A DNA stretch of 64,000 nucleotides from Portunus trituberculatus (taxonomy: Eukaryota > Arthropoda > Malacostraca > Decapoda > Portunidae). Shown in pieces: positions 1-12,971 of this stretch (positions within the stretch are counted from its first letter, which is position 1; every line of letters begins with the position of its first letter). The DNA is taken from assembly GCF_017591435.1 (NCBI RefSeq), contig NC_059303.1, positions 1,781,949 to 1,845,948 of the forward strand. Direction: 5' to 3'. The notes below the pieces were generated by a model. That model saw only the letters and a list, made by a program, of their open reading frames with translations. It had not been told where the DNA came from and searched no databases. The translations under genes were made by a program, and so were the position numbers.

Positions 1-1486
1 GGGACTCCATCCGGACCGTAAGCCTTCCGAGAATCAAGGCCAGAGAGGGCCAGGAAAACGTCTTTATAAAGAATTTTAATTTTAGGGATGAAGTAGTCAG
101 AGGGTGGAGGAGTAGGAGGAATATGCCCAGAATCATCCAAAGTTGAGTTGGTAGCAAAGGTTTGAGCGAAGAGTTCAGCTTTAGAAAAGAAGAGACAGCT
201 GTAGAGCCATCTGGATGAAGTAAAGGAGGGAAAGACGAAGAAGTAAAGTTGTTAGAGATATTATTGGCTAGATGCCAGAAATCTCGAGAGGAGTTAGAAT
301 TGGAAAGACTTTGACATTTTCTATTGATGAAAGAGTTTTTAGTAAGTTGGAGAATAGATTTGGCATGATTACGGGCAGAAATATATAGGGCATGAGTTTC
401 AGCAGTTGGATGGCTACGGAACCGTTTGTGAGCCGCCTCTCTATCATTGACAGCACGAGAACAAGCAGAGTTAAACCAAGGCTTTTTAGCTTTAGGGTTA
501 GAGAAAGTATGAGGAATGTATAGCTCCATGCCAGAGATAATCACCTCTGTTATGCGCTCGGCACAAAGAGAAGGATCTCTGACATGAAAACAATAATCAT
601 CCCAAGGAAATCAGAATAGTACTGCCTTAGTTCCTCCCACTTAGCAGAGTTAAAATGCCAGAAGCACCTCCGCTTAGGCGGGTCCTGAGGCTGCACTGGA
701 GTGATAGAACTGGTAACGGAAATTAGATTGTGGTCGGAGGAGCCCAACGGAGAGGAAAGTTTAACAGAGTAAGCAGAAGGGTTGGAGGTTAGGAAAAGAT
801 CAAGAATGTTGGGCGTGTCTCCAAGGCGGTCAGGAATACGGGTAGGGAACTTCACTAGCTGCTCTAGGTCATGAAGGATAGCAAAGTTGAAGGTTTGTTC
901 ACCAGGTTGGTCAGTGAAAGAAGATGAAAGCCAAAGCTGGTGGTGAACATTGAAATCCCTAAAATGGAGATCTCAGCAAAGGAAAGTGAGATAAGATGTG
1001 CTCCACCTTGGAAGTCAAATAGTCAAAGAATTTTACATAGTCAGAGGAATTAGGTGAGAGGTATACAGCACAGATGAATTTAGTTAGAGAGTGACATTGA
1101 AGTCTTAGCCAGATGGTAGAAAATTCTGAAGATTCAAGATTGTGGGCACGAGCAAGTGGTGTCGTTACGCACGTATGCGCAACATCCAGCTTTGGATTGA
1201 AAATGAGGATAGAGCAAGTAGGAGGGAACAGAAAAGGGCTGCTGTCAGTAGTCACAGACAACTGTGTTTTGGTTAGGAAGAGAAGATGAGGTTTAGTAGA
1301 GGAGAGGTGGTGTTCCACAGATTGAAAATTAGAACGAAGGCCACGAATGTTGCAGAAATTGATAGTGAAAGTATTAGATGAAGTGTCAAGACACCCAAGG
1401 TCGACAGCAGAGGGCCGGTCCGACCTGGGGACATTTATGGTCCCCTCCCCAGAGGGGGACTCCGAGGCAGGGCGTGGTGAAGCCAT
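1..1486 (-). pseudogene. LINE-A ORF: endonuclease and start of reverse transcriptase (broken)
   Basis: The likely start is the ATG at 1484-1486 (MASPRPASES). The product would be the ORF2-like protein of an APE-type non-LTR retrotransposon, which nicks target DNA and copies its RNA there. The N-terminal endonuclease motif INFCNIRGLRSNF sits near residue 40. The frame then breaks near 965, just before the GDFN-type motif, which continues in another frame (DFNVHH). The endonuclease C-terminus with the SSDHN motif lies at about 550-855, and the linker and RT start (NPRKAYGPDGVP) run to base 1. Single-base losses, not large deletions, explain the breaks I can see. The clade is jockey-like or CR1-like; I cannot separate these by eye. 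Confidence 0.75.
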
Positions 1487-1721
1487 TATTAAATTTTGAT
1501 TTGAAGAGAGTGTAAAAGTGTAAGGTGTTGTAGTGTAGTGTAGGAAGTAGTAGAAGTTGTCTTTAGAGGGCAGGCTGCAGCTGCTCAATTGTATAAATGA
1601 GACCACAAAGGGAACCGGGAAGAGAGGACACGGGGAATCACTCAATCTGCAGCACTGCCTACATCCCCGTAAATACCTCTCCTGGAGTATTCCACCGGGC
1701 GGCAGGTGACTACTGCCTACT

Positions 1722-2664
1722 TCTGCCTTTCCTTCCTGCTGGAAGTTTGCCTACATTCAGCCTGTTCCTAAAAAGGGTGACCATTCTAATCACTCAAACT
1801 ACTGTCCTATAGCTTTAATCTCTTGCTTGTCTAAAGTTTTTGAATCTATCCTGAATAGGAAGATTCTCAAACATCTGTTGCTTCACAATCTTCTATCTGA
1901 TTGTTATTATGGCTTCCATCAAGGTTGCTCTACTGGTGATCTTCTGGTTTTCCTTACTGAGTCTTGGTCATCCTCTTTTAGAGATTTCTTTGAAACTTTT
2001 GCTGTAGCATTAGACATATTTGATTTGACATATTAGACGCTTTGATTTCAAAACTACCCTCCTACAGCTTCTATCTTCTCTCTGCAACTTTATCTCATGT
2101 TTCCTTTCCGACCGTTCTATTGCTCCTGTGGTAGATGGCCACTGTTCTTCTCCTAAATATATTGATAGTGGAGTTCCTCAGGGTTTCGTCCTGTCACCCA
2201 CTCTCTTTCTATTATTCATTAATGACTTTTTTAACTAAACTTCTTGTCCTATCCACTCATACACTGATGATACCACCCTACATCTTTCCACATCTTTTCA
2301 GAGACGACCAAACCGTTAGGAAGTCAACAGATCACGCAGGGACGCCACAGAACGTCTGACTTCCGATCTTTTTAAGATTTCCAATTGCGGCAGAGAAAAT
2401 TTAGCAGTTTTCAATGCCTCAAAAACTCAATTCCTCCATCTATCAACTCGACACAACTTTCCAAACAACTATCCCCTCTTCTTCAGTGACACTCAACTGT
2501 CTCCCTCTTTCCTTGGTCTGTCCTTTACTCATAATCTTAACGGGAAATTTCACATATCATCTCTTGCTAAAACAGCTTCTATGAAGTTAGGCATTCTGAG
2601 GTGTCTCCGCCAGTTTTTCTCGCCCCTCCAACTGCTTACTCTGTATAAGGGCCTGTGTATGGAG
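1722..2664 (+). pseudogene. LINE-A reverse transcriptase, 3' half (broken)
   Basis: The translation in shifting frames gives CWK-type RT motifs, then ALISCLSKVFESILNRK, STGDLL, a GVPQG-like motif (SGVPQGFVLSP) and a YTDD/YADD-like catalytic motif region near 2262-2275. It ends in the LYKG C-terminal motif at the PogoA junction. Many single-base changes and stops interrupt it. It matches 23175-24150 of the longer LINE-A copy almost base for base, so the family assignment is secure even though the protein is dead. Confidence 0.75.
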
Positions 2665-2666
2665 TA

Positions 2667-2962
2667 GAGGCAACCCCCGCTTAATGAATGGTTTACGTTC
2701 TTAAAAAAACTTTCGTTAAGCGAATTTTCGTTAAGTGAACCAATTCTAACAAGTTTAACCCCTGACTTGAACTTCCATTGAAAGTAAACAAAGTGAGAGT
2801 GCATCATAGTTAAACATTTAGGCAGTTTAATTTAAGTCATTATAATGTACACTAATGTACTGTATATATGTAAGTAACTTTGTAATCTTGATGATCTTAA
2901 ATTTATGAAGGGAGGGAGAGTGGAGTGGGAAAGACACTAGCTGGCATCCTGTGGAATGTAAA
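2667..2962 (-). mobile_element. PogoA fragment (pogo/Tigger-like DNA transposon, left end)
   Basis: It begins right after a TA (2665-2666) with GAGGCAACCCCCGC, one base off the family terminus CAGGCAACCCCC. It carries the family word TTCGTTAAGCGAA around a GTTACGTTC core, as in the copies at 12919, 22478 and 28258. Similarity to those copies fades near 2962, and I found no right terminus, so this is one end only. It cuts the LINE-A RT at 2665. Confidence 0.8.
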
Positions 2963-5066
<2,104 letters not shown>

Positions 5067-5133
5067 TTTAGTTAGTTATATTTACCTATTTGTATTTACC
5101 TATTTGTGATTTACAGGGCCCAAGCTTGGCTCT

Positions 5134-5662
5134 TTATGTCCTGTCTCTCTGTCCACATTTATCAAGTTTGTCCTTCATCTGACTGACACTCTCTGCACAC
5201 ACCACCTCTGTATTCAATTTGTTCCATTTGTTGTCAATGCCACGATGTGGGAAACTACATTTCTTGACATCTCCCATACAACTGTCCTTTTGTATTTTCT
5301 TTGGGTGTCCTTTCAGTTGATTGTTGAGAGACATCCTTATCAAGTCTTCTCAATCTAGGATATCCATTTCATTTACTATTTTATACATTGTTATCATATC
5401 TCCCCTCTCTCTTTCTTTTAGCTTAGGTAAATCCAGTCTTCTTAGTGTGTCCTTGTATGGCACCTCCTTAAAACCTGGTATCATCCTCGTTCCCAACCGC
5501 TGCACTCTTTCTAGTTTCTTCATATGTGGTGACTACTCGTATATCACTGCTGCATATTCCAACTGAGGTCTAAGGTGGTTAATATTTTCTTCATCATATT
5601 TTCATCTAAGTAGTTGAATGAGAATCCAATACTTTGGAGTGTGCTGTAAGTTTTTCCAAATA
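5134..5662 (-). pseudogene. LINE-B1 ORF2 C-terminus
   Basis: The region past the RT fingers and palm reads in pieces as GKTYSTLQSIGFSFNYLDEN, MMKKI, LEYA-like, RVQRLGTRMIPG and, at 5134-5343, MGDVKKCSFPHRGIDNKWNK. These are the conserved C-terminal motifs of CR1-superfamily ORF2. It is separated from the rest of the RT by PogoB (5663-6609). Confidence 0.7.
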
Positions 5663-6609
5663 CAGTAAAGTCCCGGGTTACGTCGGTCTCGAGTTACGTC
5701 AAACTCGTAGTTACGTCAGTCCACTATAAGGCAATTTAAGATTAAAGAAATTGAAAATTTATAAATCGTAAAGCGCAGGATTTATTGTTATTGTTGGTGG
5801 TTACCAGTCACACCGCCCGCCTCACGCTTGAATACAATAACACCCTGCCTCAGTTCCACCACACCGTCGCCCCTGGCAAGAGTGTTATCCTACTTCTGCG
5901 TTTACTGACTCAAGTTCTTAGTATCTTGCTCAATGGCACCAAAGAGAAAACTTCTTAGTGACAGCAGTGATGCTAAGAAAAGGAAAACCATTACGCTACA
6001 AGAAAAAGAGGACGTAATTAAAGACATGAGAAGGGAGGCAGCAGCTGTGTGTGAGGGAGTGAAGAAGAAAATGGGAAGCACGTTACCATGACAATGGGGA
6101 GGTTGACGACCTTGAGGGGTCGCACCCCCATCACAGCAATAACAACTCCGGAGCCTTCTCCTGGGCCACACGACACTCGCAGCTCACTTGCACTGTCTGT
6201 GCCTGTCTGCTGATCCCTATTGCCCTTTCCTATTGCATTTCCTGCCCCGCTGCCCACGCTTCTACTCCCACCGCACTGCACTACGCTCCCAGCTGTCTGC
6301 CCTGGGCGTTTCAACATTCGACCTGCCCACCCTCCTGGTGGCCTCAGGGCCACCCCTCTCAGCAACCTGCAGTCCTTCGCATTCGTGGCCCTAATCAACA
6401 ACAAAAACAAACTTGTGTTTCATATTCCTACATAGTTGTAAATAATATAACAATATAACCTTTAACTTACCTGAATGATCATAAACAATGATTGGTTGAA
6501 AACTCGATAATATGCTTTGAAATGTACGGAAACTCGAGTTACTTACAAAATCGACTTAGGTCATGTTTCAGGAACTTCCGTAACTCTGACGTAAACCGAG
6601 ACCTTACTG
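5663..6609 (+). mobile_element. PogoB element copy 1 (947 bp, TA target duplication)
   Basis: The ends are CAGTAAAGTCCCGGGTTACG and the complement of GTAAACCGAGACCTTACTG, flanked by TA at 5661-5662 and 6610-6611. The word TTACGTCA recurs inside both ends around a GTTCCTGAA-type core. It interrupts LINE-B1 ORF2. A second copy lies at 29383-30555. The family carries a short CENP-B-like ORF (5933-6091), so it looks like an internally deleted pogo/Tigger-type element. Confidence 0.85.
5933..6091 (+). CDS. Short CENP-B/pogo-type N-terminal HTH-like ORF in PogoB
   Basis: A 52-codon ORF from the ATG at 5933 (MAPKRKLLSDSSDAKKRKTI...) to the TGA at 6089-6091. The basic start followed by a TLQEKEDVIKDM helix matches the first helix-turn-helix of pogo/Tigger transposases, which binds the element ends. 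It is far shorter than a full transposase of about 500 residues and has no DDE domain. The PogoB copy at 29383-30555 contains the same start on the other strand, twice because of a tandem duplication. Whether it is translated is unknown. Confidence 0.5.
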   Translation: MAPKRKLLSDSSDAKKRKTITLQEKEDVIKDMRREAAAVCEGVKKKMGSTLP

Positions 6610-7200
6610 TATTCTGTTAATGTGCTTTTCTGGTGATAAGTTGTTCTGTATGATTACTCCTAAGTCCTTTTCTTCACTGGCTTCAGTTATTATATCTCTC
6701 CCCAGCTGGTACTCCTTATACAGTCTATATTTGCTTTTGCCCATTGTCATTACATGACTTATGTTAATGTTGAACTCCATCTGCCATTTAACACTCCAAT
6801 TATATATCCTATTCATATCCTCTTGCAACACGTTACAATCATCCACGTTTCTTATTCTCCACATAATCTTTGTGTCATCTGCGAACATACTCATGTAACT
6901 TTTCACTCACTGTGGCATATCATTTATGTAGATCAGAAACATGACGAAACCAAGCACAGAACCTTGGAAATTCCACTGGTCACTCTCCTTCACTCCGATT
7001 TCACTCCTTCACAACTGTTCTCATTTCCCTGCCTGTCAGGTAGTTTCTCATCCAGTCTGCCAGGGTTTCCCTTATCCCCCAATACTTCTCAACTTCCACA
7101 TTAGCCTGTTTTGTGGAACATTATCAAATGCTTTTTTCAAATCCAGGTAGTACACACAATCGACCCAGCCATTTTGCTCCTTTAAAATATCAATCACTCT

Positions 7201-9039
7201 TCAGTAGAAACATAATAAATTTGATACACATGATTTTCCTATTCTGAAGCCAAACTGGTTCTCCCTTAAGATTCCTTCACTTTCTAAAAATTCACACCAC
7301 TTGGCTTTAATAATTTCTTCACATATCTTACATATAATAGTAGTCAGTGAAACAGGTCTATAGTTCAATGGCTCCATTCGACATCCACTCTTCTCTATTG
7401 GTACTACATCTGCTCTCTTCCACTCCCCTGGCACTTGTCCTATTGTAATCGGTGTTTTCATGATATCCAAGATTGGTTCCAGCAGCTGCTCTTGACATTC
7501 CTTTAACATTCTACCGGACACTCCATCCGGACCTATTGACTTGTTGATGTCCATGCCATTTACAACTTTCTCAATGTCACTCTTTGAGACTATCACATCC
7601 TGTATTTGTTTCTTTTCAGGTAGTATGATCCCATTGAATTCTGTTTCGCTTGTGAATATTTTACAGAAGCAATCATTCAACTTTGCAACAATATCAGAGA
7701 CATCTTCATATACATCATCCCCAACTTTCACTTTTTTAACTATTTCTTTCTTCTGGAGTTTACTGTTGATAAATTTGTGAAACACTTTTTGATCCCTTTC
7801 ACAATTTTCCACTATTTTTTGCTCATATTCTTTTTGTGCTTTTTGCCTTACTTCAGCGTATCTATTTCTTGCAGTTCTATATGCTTCTGTCTCTGCTTCC
7901 TCATTATTCCTCTTGTAGTTTCTCAATGCTTTTTCTTTCTCACTTTTTGCCTTCTTGCAATTTTTATTGAACCACTGGTTTCTCCTTAGAGTCTTCTTAG
8001 TGTACTTTAGCACAGAGTTCTCCAAGGCTTTATTGTATATTTTCATGAATTTGTCGTATTTTGATTGAATGCTTACTTCTTGGTACATTGTGGACCAGTC
8101 CACATTGCCACAATACCTCCTCAAGTCATTATATCTCGCTCTGGCATAGTTTAAGAGCTCCTCCTTGTATCCATCCCCATTTTCCACTCTCAAGCCCACA
8201 TCCAAACAAAACTTCAACAATTCATGGTCGCTCTTTCCCAAAGGGCACTCATATTCTATCCCTTGTCTTATCTGTACTCCTTTTGTAAATATCAAATCCA
8301 GTCTTGACAGGGTATCTCCCTGCCGACCTTTTATTGGGTGCCTCACCCACTGGGTCAACAGATTTTCCATTGCAAAGTCCAGCATCTGCTCACCCCATTC
8401 CTCACCATTCCCCACTTCGAACTCTTCCCACATGACTTCTCTGCAATTGAAATCGCCAACTATAACATCTCTGTCTCTTATTGCAACTTCGATCTTCATT
8501 CTCTTTATTGTGCTTCTCACCATGTCATCATACTGTTCATTTGGCCATGCACTTGTTTTTGGTGGTACATCCAGAGTTACAATGTTGATATCTTGTCTTT
8601 CATCAGTCACTACAAGGCCCACCACTTCTTCACCATTCCCACCGAGACTCATGTTCTTCACTGTCAAGTTCTTTCTTGTCAACACAATTATACCACCTTC
8701 ACTCTTCTCCTTTACATCTTTTCTCCACAATCTATAATTTCCATCCCCAAACCAGTCCACTTGTATGTTTGGTCTTAGCTTCATCTCCACTATGCACTTA
8801 ATGTCTGGCTTGTCTCTTTCCAGATAGTCCATGCACTCTAAGCTTTTCGATAAGAAGCCATCTATATTAGTATACAATATTCTTATGTCTTTCCTTTCCT
8901 TTGGCTGTTCCTTTAACAAAGTATCTATTCCGTCCCATTGAACCACCACTTCCACACTCTCTCGTTTTTCACTTTCCAGAAAAAACTTCTTATCATCCTC
9001 CGATCTTGCTTCATTCTTCTCCCTCACCTTCACCACCAA
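7201..9039 (-). pseudogene. LINE-B1 ORF2: endonuclease plus N-terminal half of reverse transcriptase
   Basis: This is the longest open stretch of LINE-B ORF2 in the window, 612 codons. The APE endonuclease occupies about residues 50-280: ILYTNIDGFLSK near 55, a catalytic E in CIVEMKL near 84, VPPKTSAW near 160, VGDFNC near 195 and KSDHELL near 270. A charged linker (290-480) follows. The RT starts with GPDGVSGRMLKE at about 503, NYRPVSLT near 559 and QFGFRIGKSC near 593. The frame ends at a stop at 7198-7200. RT continues in other frames down to 6610 (LDLKKAFD, then FADDTK at about 6880) and beyond the PogoB insert. The enzyme would nick DNA and reverse-transcribe LINE RNA. As written it cannot make the full protein. 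Confidence 0.8.
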
Positions 9040-9290
9040 TTACCTCATCTTCGCCCTTTCCTCCTCTGTCATGTTTCTTCTTACATGAATCATCTTTGTC
9101 TCCTGGGCATCCTTCAATTTCCATGCATTGCTAAGTAATCCCTCTGCAGTCACTTGAGATTTCAATATTAGCTCTTGTCTTGCCTTCCTTGTATTTTCCC
9201 AGCCTCATATAATCTTGAACTTCACTAAACACATCATCCTCCTCCGAGATCTTGTTTACCAAATTCCTGATCATGTATTTACATTGTCGT

Positions 9291-9462
9291 GCTTTACAGG
9301 AAAAGAGCTTTCGTCATGCTGTCCTTTCTCCATACCTATATTCATCTAGCTTAGCCTTAAACTCATGAATATTCCTTGCTTGAACACTGTTTCATTCAAA
9401 TTGTTCCATATTTCTAAGCTTTTATTTGGGAAACTATATGCCTTATGTCTCATTTTACACAT
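9291..9462 (-). mobile_element. LINE-B 3' fragment
   Basis: Minus-strand translation gives a RHKAYSFPNKSLEIWNNLNE motif, the conserved C-terminal end of LINE-B ORF2, directly upstream of the B1 5' region. The terminal GTAAATAC repeat is missing. It is a remnant of an older element into or beside which B1 inserted. Confidence 0.6.
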
Positions 9463-9483
9463 GATCTATTTTTTTATTTATTG

Positions 9484-9616
9484 TTTTTTTTTTTTTATTT
9501 CCTTCTGTTATGGCCTATAGTGCCTATAGGCATATTTGAAGAGTATATGTGGGAAGCACTGTTCAGCTTCCACCCATTAGTAGCACAGGCAATTTTATTT
9601 ATATTGGTACAACATA
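9484..9616 (-). mobile_element. SINE-1 fragment (3' end)
   Basis: The minus strand matches the 3' half of the tRNA-derived SINE at 32653-32941: AATAAAATTGCCTG, ACTAATGGGTGG, and a tail ending TATAGGCCATAA followed by an A-rich run (T-run at 9484-9500 on the plus strand). The tRNA-like head is missing. Confidence 0.7.
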
Positions 9617-10343
9617 TTAGGGCCCGTGTATTCACCATGATCGACAATCCAGCATTACCCATTACTTCCATCTCTCTCCAGTTTAATCTTTTTGCAATTG
9701 AAGTCTCCTATTAATAGTATTTTTCCATTTCCTCACCATGTTTTATCTAAGCACTTATTGTCTCCCTTTGCATTTCCTTGTGTTATTCTATTCTCCATAT
9801 ATTGGTCTTACGTGGCACATATGTAACTATGATTCTCTTTTTTTTTTTCATTTCTTTGGCCTTGATTGTTATTCCCGTTACTTCCACCATGCTGTCTCCA
9901 TAGTGCACTTCCTACACATATATCATGACAAACCAATATTAGCACTTTTCCCCACTTTTCTTTTCTGTCTCTTCAACTTTTATATCCCTCTTCCTTAAAG
10001 CTAGCATGGACCTCCTCCTTTAGATTTGTTTCTACTATGCATTTCTCCTTCAAATAGTCTGTAACCTCCAAGAACCCATCTATATCTGTATATGTCACTC
10101 TTAATTTCTTGCCTAGAACCCTCCAGTAGAATTTCTTCTTGATCTTCATCCTTTTCTCGTTTTTTACCTTAGCTTCATTTCTTAGCATTCTCCTTTTCTC
10201 TCTCTTCCACGTTCATATCTCTTTTTATCCATATATCATTAAATTCAGTATCTTCAGCCAATTTATCTTTTCTTGCCATTATCTCCACTACTTCCATTTG
10301 AGATCTCATTCTCACTGTCAGTGGTCTCATTCTTTCTTCACTT

Positions 10344-10610
10344 TTTGAAGAGTATATGTGGGAAGTGCTGTTCAGCTTCTGCCTATTAGTGGTACAGGGA
10401 ATTTTATTTATAGTGGGTACTCATATCATCACCCAAGTGCATCTTTGGTGTAACCACCTAGAACCTGGGTAGTATGATGACATATAGGTAACTTTAAATC
10501 ACTCGACATATGGCATACCTTCAAAGTGGTATGTGGTGAGATACGAACCTACATGTGGACATCTGCCTGATCCCACGCCCACCACCTTATCCACTATGCC
10601 ACCGCCTCCC
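10344..10610 (-). mobile_element. SINE-1, tRNA-derived, complete head
   Basis: On the minus strand the head reads GGGAGGCGGTGGCATAGTGG, with an A-box-like TGGCATAGTGGATAAGGTGG and a B-box-like GGTTCGTATCTC about 50 bases downstream. It is followed by a body shared with 32653-32941 and 9484-9616. An internal RNA polymerase III promoter is expected from those boxes. The 3' end is trimmed relative to the plus-strand copy. Confidence 0.8.
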
Positions 10611-11112
10611 TATACAAAGCACTTCTCTGCTTCCTGCTCTAACCCCTGTTTGCTGTTGTGAACCAACTTAATAACACCTTTTGCCAACTCTCTCTCTCCT
10701 CTCTCTTACAAACTTTTTTTTTTTTTGCCAGTCCAAAAATTAGGATACATTTCCTCTAGTCCACAGTGTCATTCACCAAATCTTCCTTCTCTTTAATTAC
10801 TTGAATTACTGTGTCCTTTGTCTTTTCTTGTATCTGCTTTTTTACTAAATAAGAGAATTTAACTTTTTCCTTTTCTTGTTCTTTTCTCCAGGCATTTCTT
10901 AATTCCTCTAACTTGATCTCACCCACTCCTCTTTCAACTTTACCTGCCCTATCCTGAACTTTTTCTAGTAGACTCTTTAATGTCTATTCATATATGCCAT
11001 ATGTAACCATTAATATATAATTTTGTCTCTTTTAACTCCTCCATCTCCTCTTTCATCTCCTGGTTCACTTCTCTTACTTTTTCACATTCTTCTCTCCTTT
11101 AGTTCAGTGTTT

Positions 11113-11346
11113 TCACATTTGACTTGTCTTGTTTTTTTCCAGAATTCTTGAGATCATATCCTTCATGCATCTCAAATCCTTCTCCACGTTTACCAATCTT
11201 CTCAGATTACCTTTGTCCTTATGAAATCCTGAAAATTCCTTATTAATGTTTTCTTCACCCAATCTCCTCAATCCCACTGGTGTTTCAGTAAAATTTGTTC
11301 TTTCTAGCCTTGGTGAATGTGTTGATAACACGTCTGACACTGCCAT
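11113..11346 (-). pseudogene. LINE-B2 ORF1, N-terminal piece
   Basis: A 77-codon open piece starting at an ATG at 11344-11346. It is charged, with the helical stretch RRLVNVEKDLRCMKDMISRILEKN, like the coiled-coil of the ORF1 proteins at 45891 and 57058. It lacks any RRM-like part in this frame. ORF1 proteins of this type bind LINE RNA. Confidence 0.5.
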
Positions 11347-11551
11347 CTACATCTGCCTCCCCATCCATTATTTCACTCTAACAGTACCCAAATCTTGCTT
11401 ATTTTTGGAGACAGGACACATTATGGCCCTATTTCCTCTTCCACATACAGTCTAGATCTTTCTGCTTCACTACGTCTGTTATTAGAATGTTCCTCTGGGA
11501 GCTCCTGGCAACACAACCGCTCTCCACCGCTAACGGTTTGTGTGTATTTAC

Positions 11552-12916
11552 CTAGTTGTATTGTAAAAGGGTTCTAGTGTGGCTCATAGTGTCCTGTCTC
11601 CATTTATCCATTTTTTTTTCCTTAAAGTTATGCACATTATGTGCTGTAACAATTTCATTATGCAATGCATTCCACTTCTCCACTGTTCTGTGTGGAAAAC
11701 TGTATTTTCCAATATCCTTCACAGACTGCCTTATCCTGATCTTCTTCACATGTCCTCTTGTCCTTCTATCTTCTTCTGTCATCAGCACCAGGTCTTCCTT
11801 GTCTGTCTTTTCAATGCCATTGACATGACAATCTTGTACATTGTTATAAGGTCCCCTTTTTCTCTTCTATCTTTTAAAGTTATTAGTCCCATTTCCTTCA
11901 GTCATTCTTCATATGTTAGGTCCTTTAGTTCCGGCACCATCTTTGTAGCAATCTTCTGTATCCTTTCTAATCTTCTTATATTGTTTTTAGAGCTCAGAAA
12001 CCACACCACTGCTAGATATTCCAGCTTTAGATGTATCATGCTTGTGATGATTTTTTTTAATCATATCTTTGTCCATGAATTGAAATCCCACTTTTATATT
12101 AGTCAACATTTTATGTGATAATTCAAATGTCTTGCTTATATGTTTCTTGGGGTTCAGATTTTCTTGTATAATCACTCCGAGATCTTTTTCCTCTTTAGTC
12201 TTCATTATTTGTTCCTCTCCCATCAAATAGTTCCATACCAGTCTCCTCTTACTCTTTCCTAGTCCCATTATGTGATATTTTGTGGCATTAAACTCCAATT
12301 TCCACTTCTTACTCCACTCATAGATTTTGTTTATATCTTCTTGTAGCAGCAAACAGTCCTCCCTGGTTTGATAACTCTTAGAAGCTCTGCATCATCAGCA
12401 AATAAATTAATATAACTGTTTACCCCATTGTGAATGTCATTTACATAAATCTGAAACATAATGGAGGCTAACACTGTCCCTTGTGTCATTCTGCTTGTTA
12501 CTTTACCCCAAGATGAGTATGTATCTCTGATCACAGTTCTCATCTCTTTGTCCTTCAAATAATCCCTTGTCCACTCTAACAAAGTTCCTCACAGTCCTCC
12601 TATGTTCTCTAGTTTCCAAAACAGTCTTCCATGAGGGACTTTATCAAAAGCCATTTTTATGACCAGATATACTGTGCCCACCCATCCATCTCTGTTATTT
12701 AGTCTTTCTATTGCTCTCAAGTAGAAGCTTAATAAATTAGACACACATGACCCCTATTCTGAACCCAAATTGTCTATTTGTTATGACTTGTTCTTCTTCC
12801 TGGTGTTTATCCCATTTTTCTTTGATAATTATTTCACATAACGTTCCCATAATTCTTGTAAGTGACATCAGTCTATAATTTAATAGCTTAGTTGCCTTTC
12901 CCCCTTTAAATATTGG
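11552..12916 (-). pseudogene. LINE-B3 ORF2, palm to C-terminus (broken)
   Basis: In order on the minus strand: VPIFKGGKATKLLNYR (12737-12916), QFGFRIG, a LVIKMAFDKVPHGRL-like stretch, WTRDYLKDKEMRT (12520-12582), GTVLAS in place of GSVLAP, NLFADDAEL (about 12390-12420), EWSKKWKLEFNATK, EEKDLGVII and MTEEDRRTRGHVKK. The FADD catalytic aspartates are present. Frames change at least three times, so no full RT is encoded. Confidence 0.75.
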
Positions 12917-12971
12917 TACAGGCAACCCCCACTTAACGAATGGGTTACGTTCCTAAAAAATTGTTCGTTAA

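Larger units (their letters stand above)
1..2664. mobile_element. LINE-A insertion, inverted 5' part plus sense 3' part
   Basis: Two pieces of one poly(A)-type LINE family lie head to head. Bases 1-1721 read on the minus strand as 5' UTR, endonuclease and the start of reverse transcriptase. Bases 1722-2664 read on the plus strand from the middle of the reverse transcriptase onward. Both match the longer copy at 22716-25428. The minus piece reaches the window edge at the GPDGV-like RT motif, and the plus piece starts about 70 bp further along the same family sequence. That arrangement is what twin-primed reverse transcription produces. Two independent insertions are the alternative. The plus piece is cut at 2665 by a PogoA element. 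Confidence 0.75.
5067..9290 (-). mobile_element. LINE-B copy B1 (CR1-like), interrupted by PogoB
   Basis: A near full-length minus-strand LINE of a family with a short tandem repeat, not poly(A), at the 3' end: two to three degenerate units read TTACCTATTTGTAT at 5076-5112, next to (GT)n at 5059-5066. ORF2 runs from 9039 down to about 5134. A PogoB element sits at 5663-6609. Removing it with one TA restores a continuous CR1-like motif (SPEKHINRIF followed by GKTY). The 5' side (9040-9290) reads as a charged ORF1-like tail. The C-terminus with the LEYA-type motif and KCSFPHR-type motif is typical of the CR1 superfamily. Confidence 0.8.
9618..11537 (-). mobile_element. LINE-B copy B2, 5' part with ORF1 and endonuclease start
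   Basis: Minus-strand LINE-B 5' region. ORF1 starts near 11346 (MAVSDVLSTHSPRLER) and continues as a lysine/glutamate-rich, probably coiled-coil stretch to about 10200. The endonuclease start is at about 10110 (VTYTDIDGFLEV), and GDFNC-like sequence lies near 9690. A SINE-1 copy interrupts it at 10344-10610. The 5' end abuts (GT)n at 11538-11545, which is the 3' end of copy B3, so B3 and B2 are head to tail. The RT part is missing. Confidence 0.7.

Noticed and set aside
6018..6410. A 130-codon minus-strand gene in PogoB, with overlapping plus-strand frames at 6188-6435
   Set aside because: GC-rich interior open on both strands; the real candidate is the short plus-strand CENP-B-like ORF at 5933-6091.
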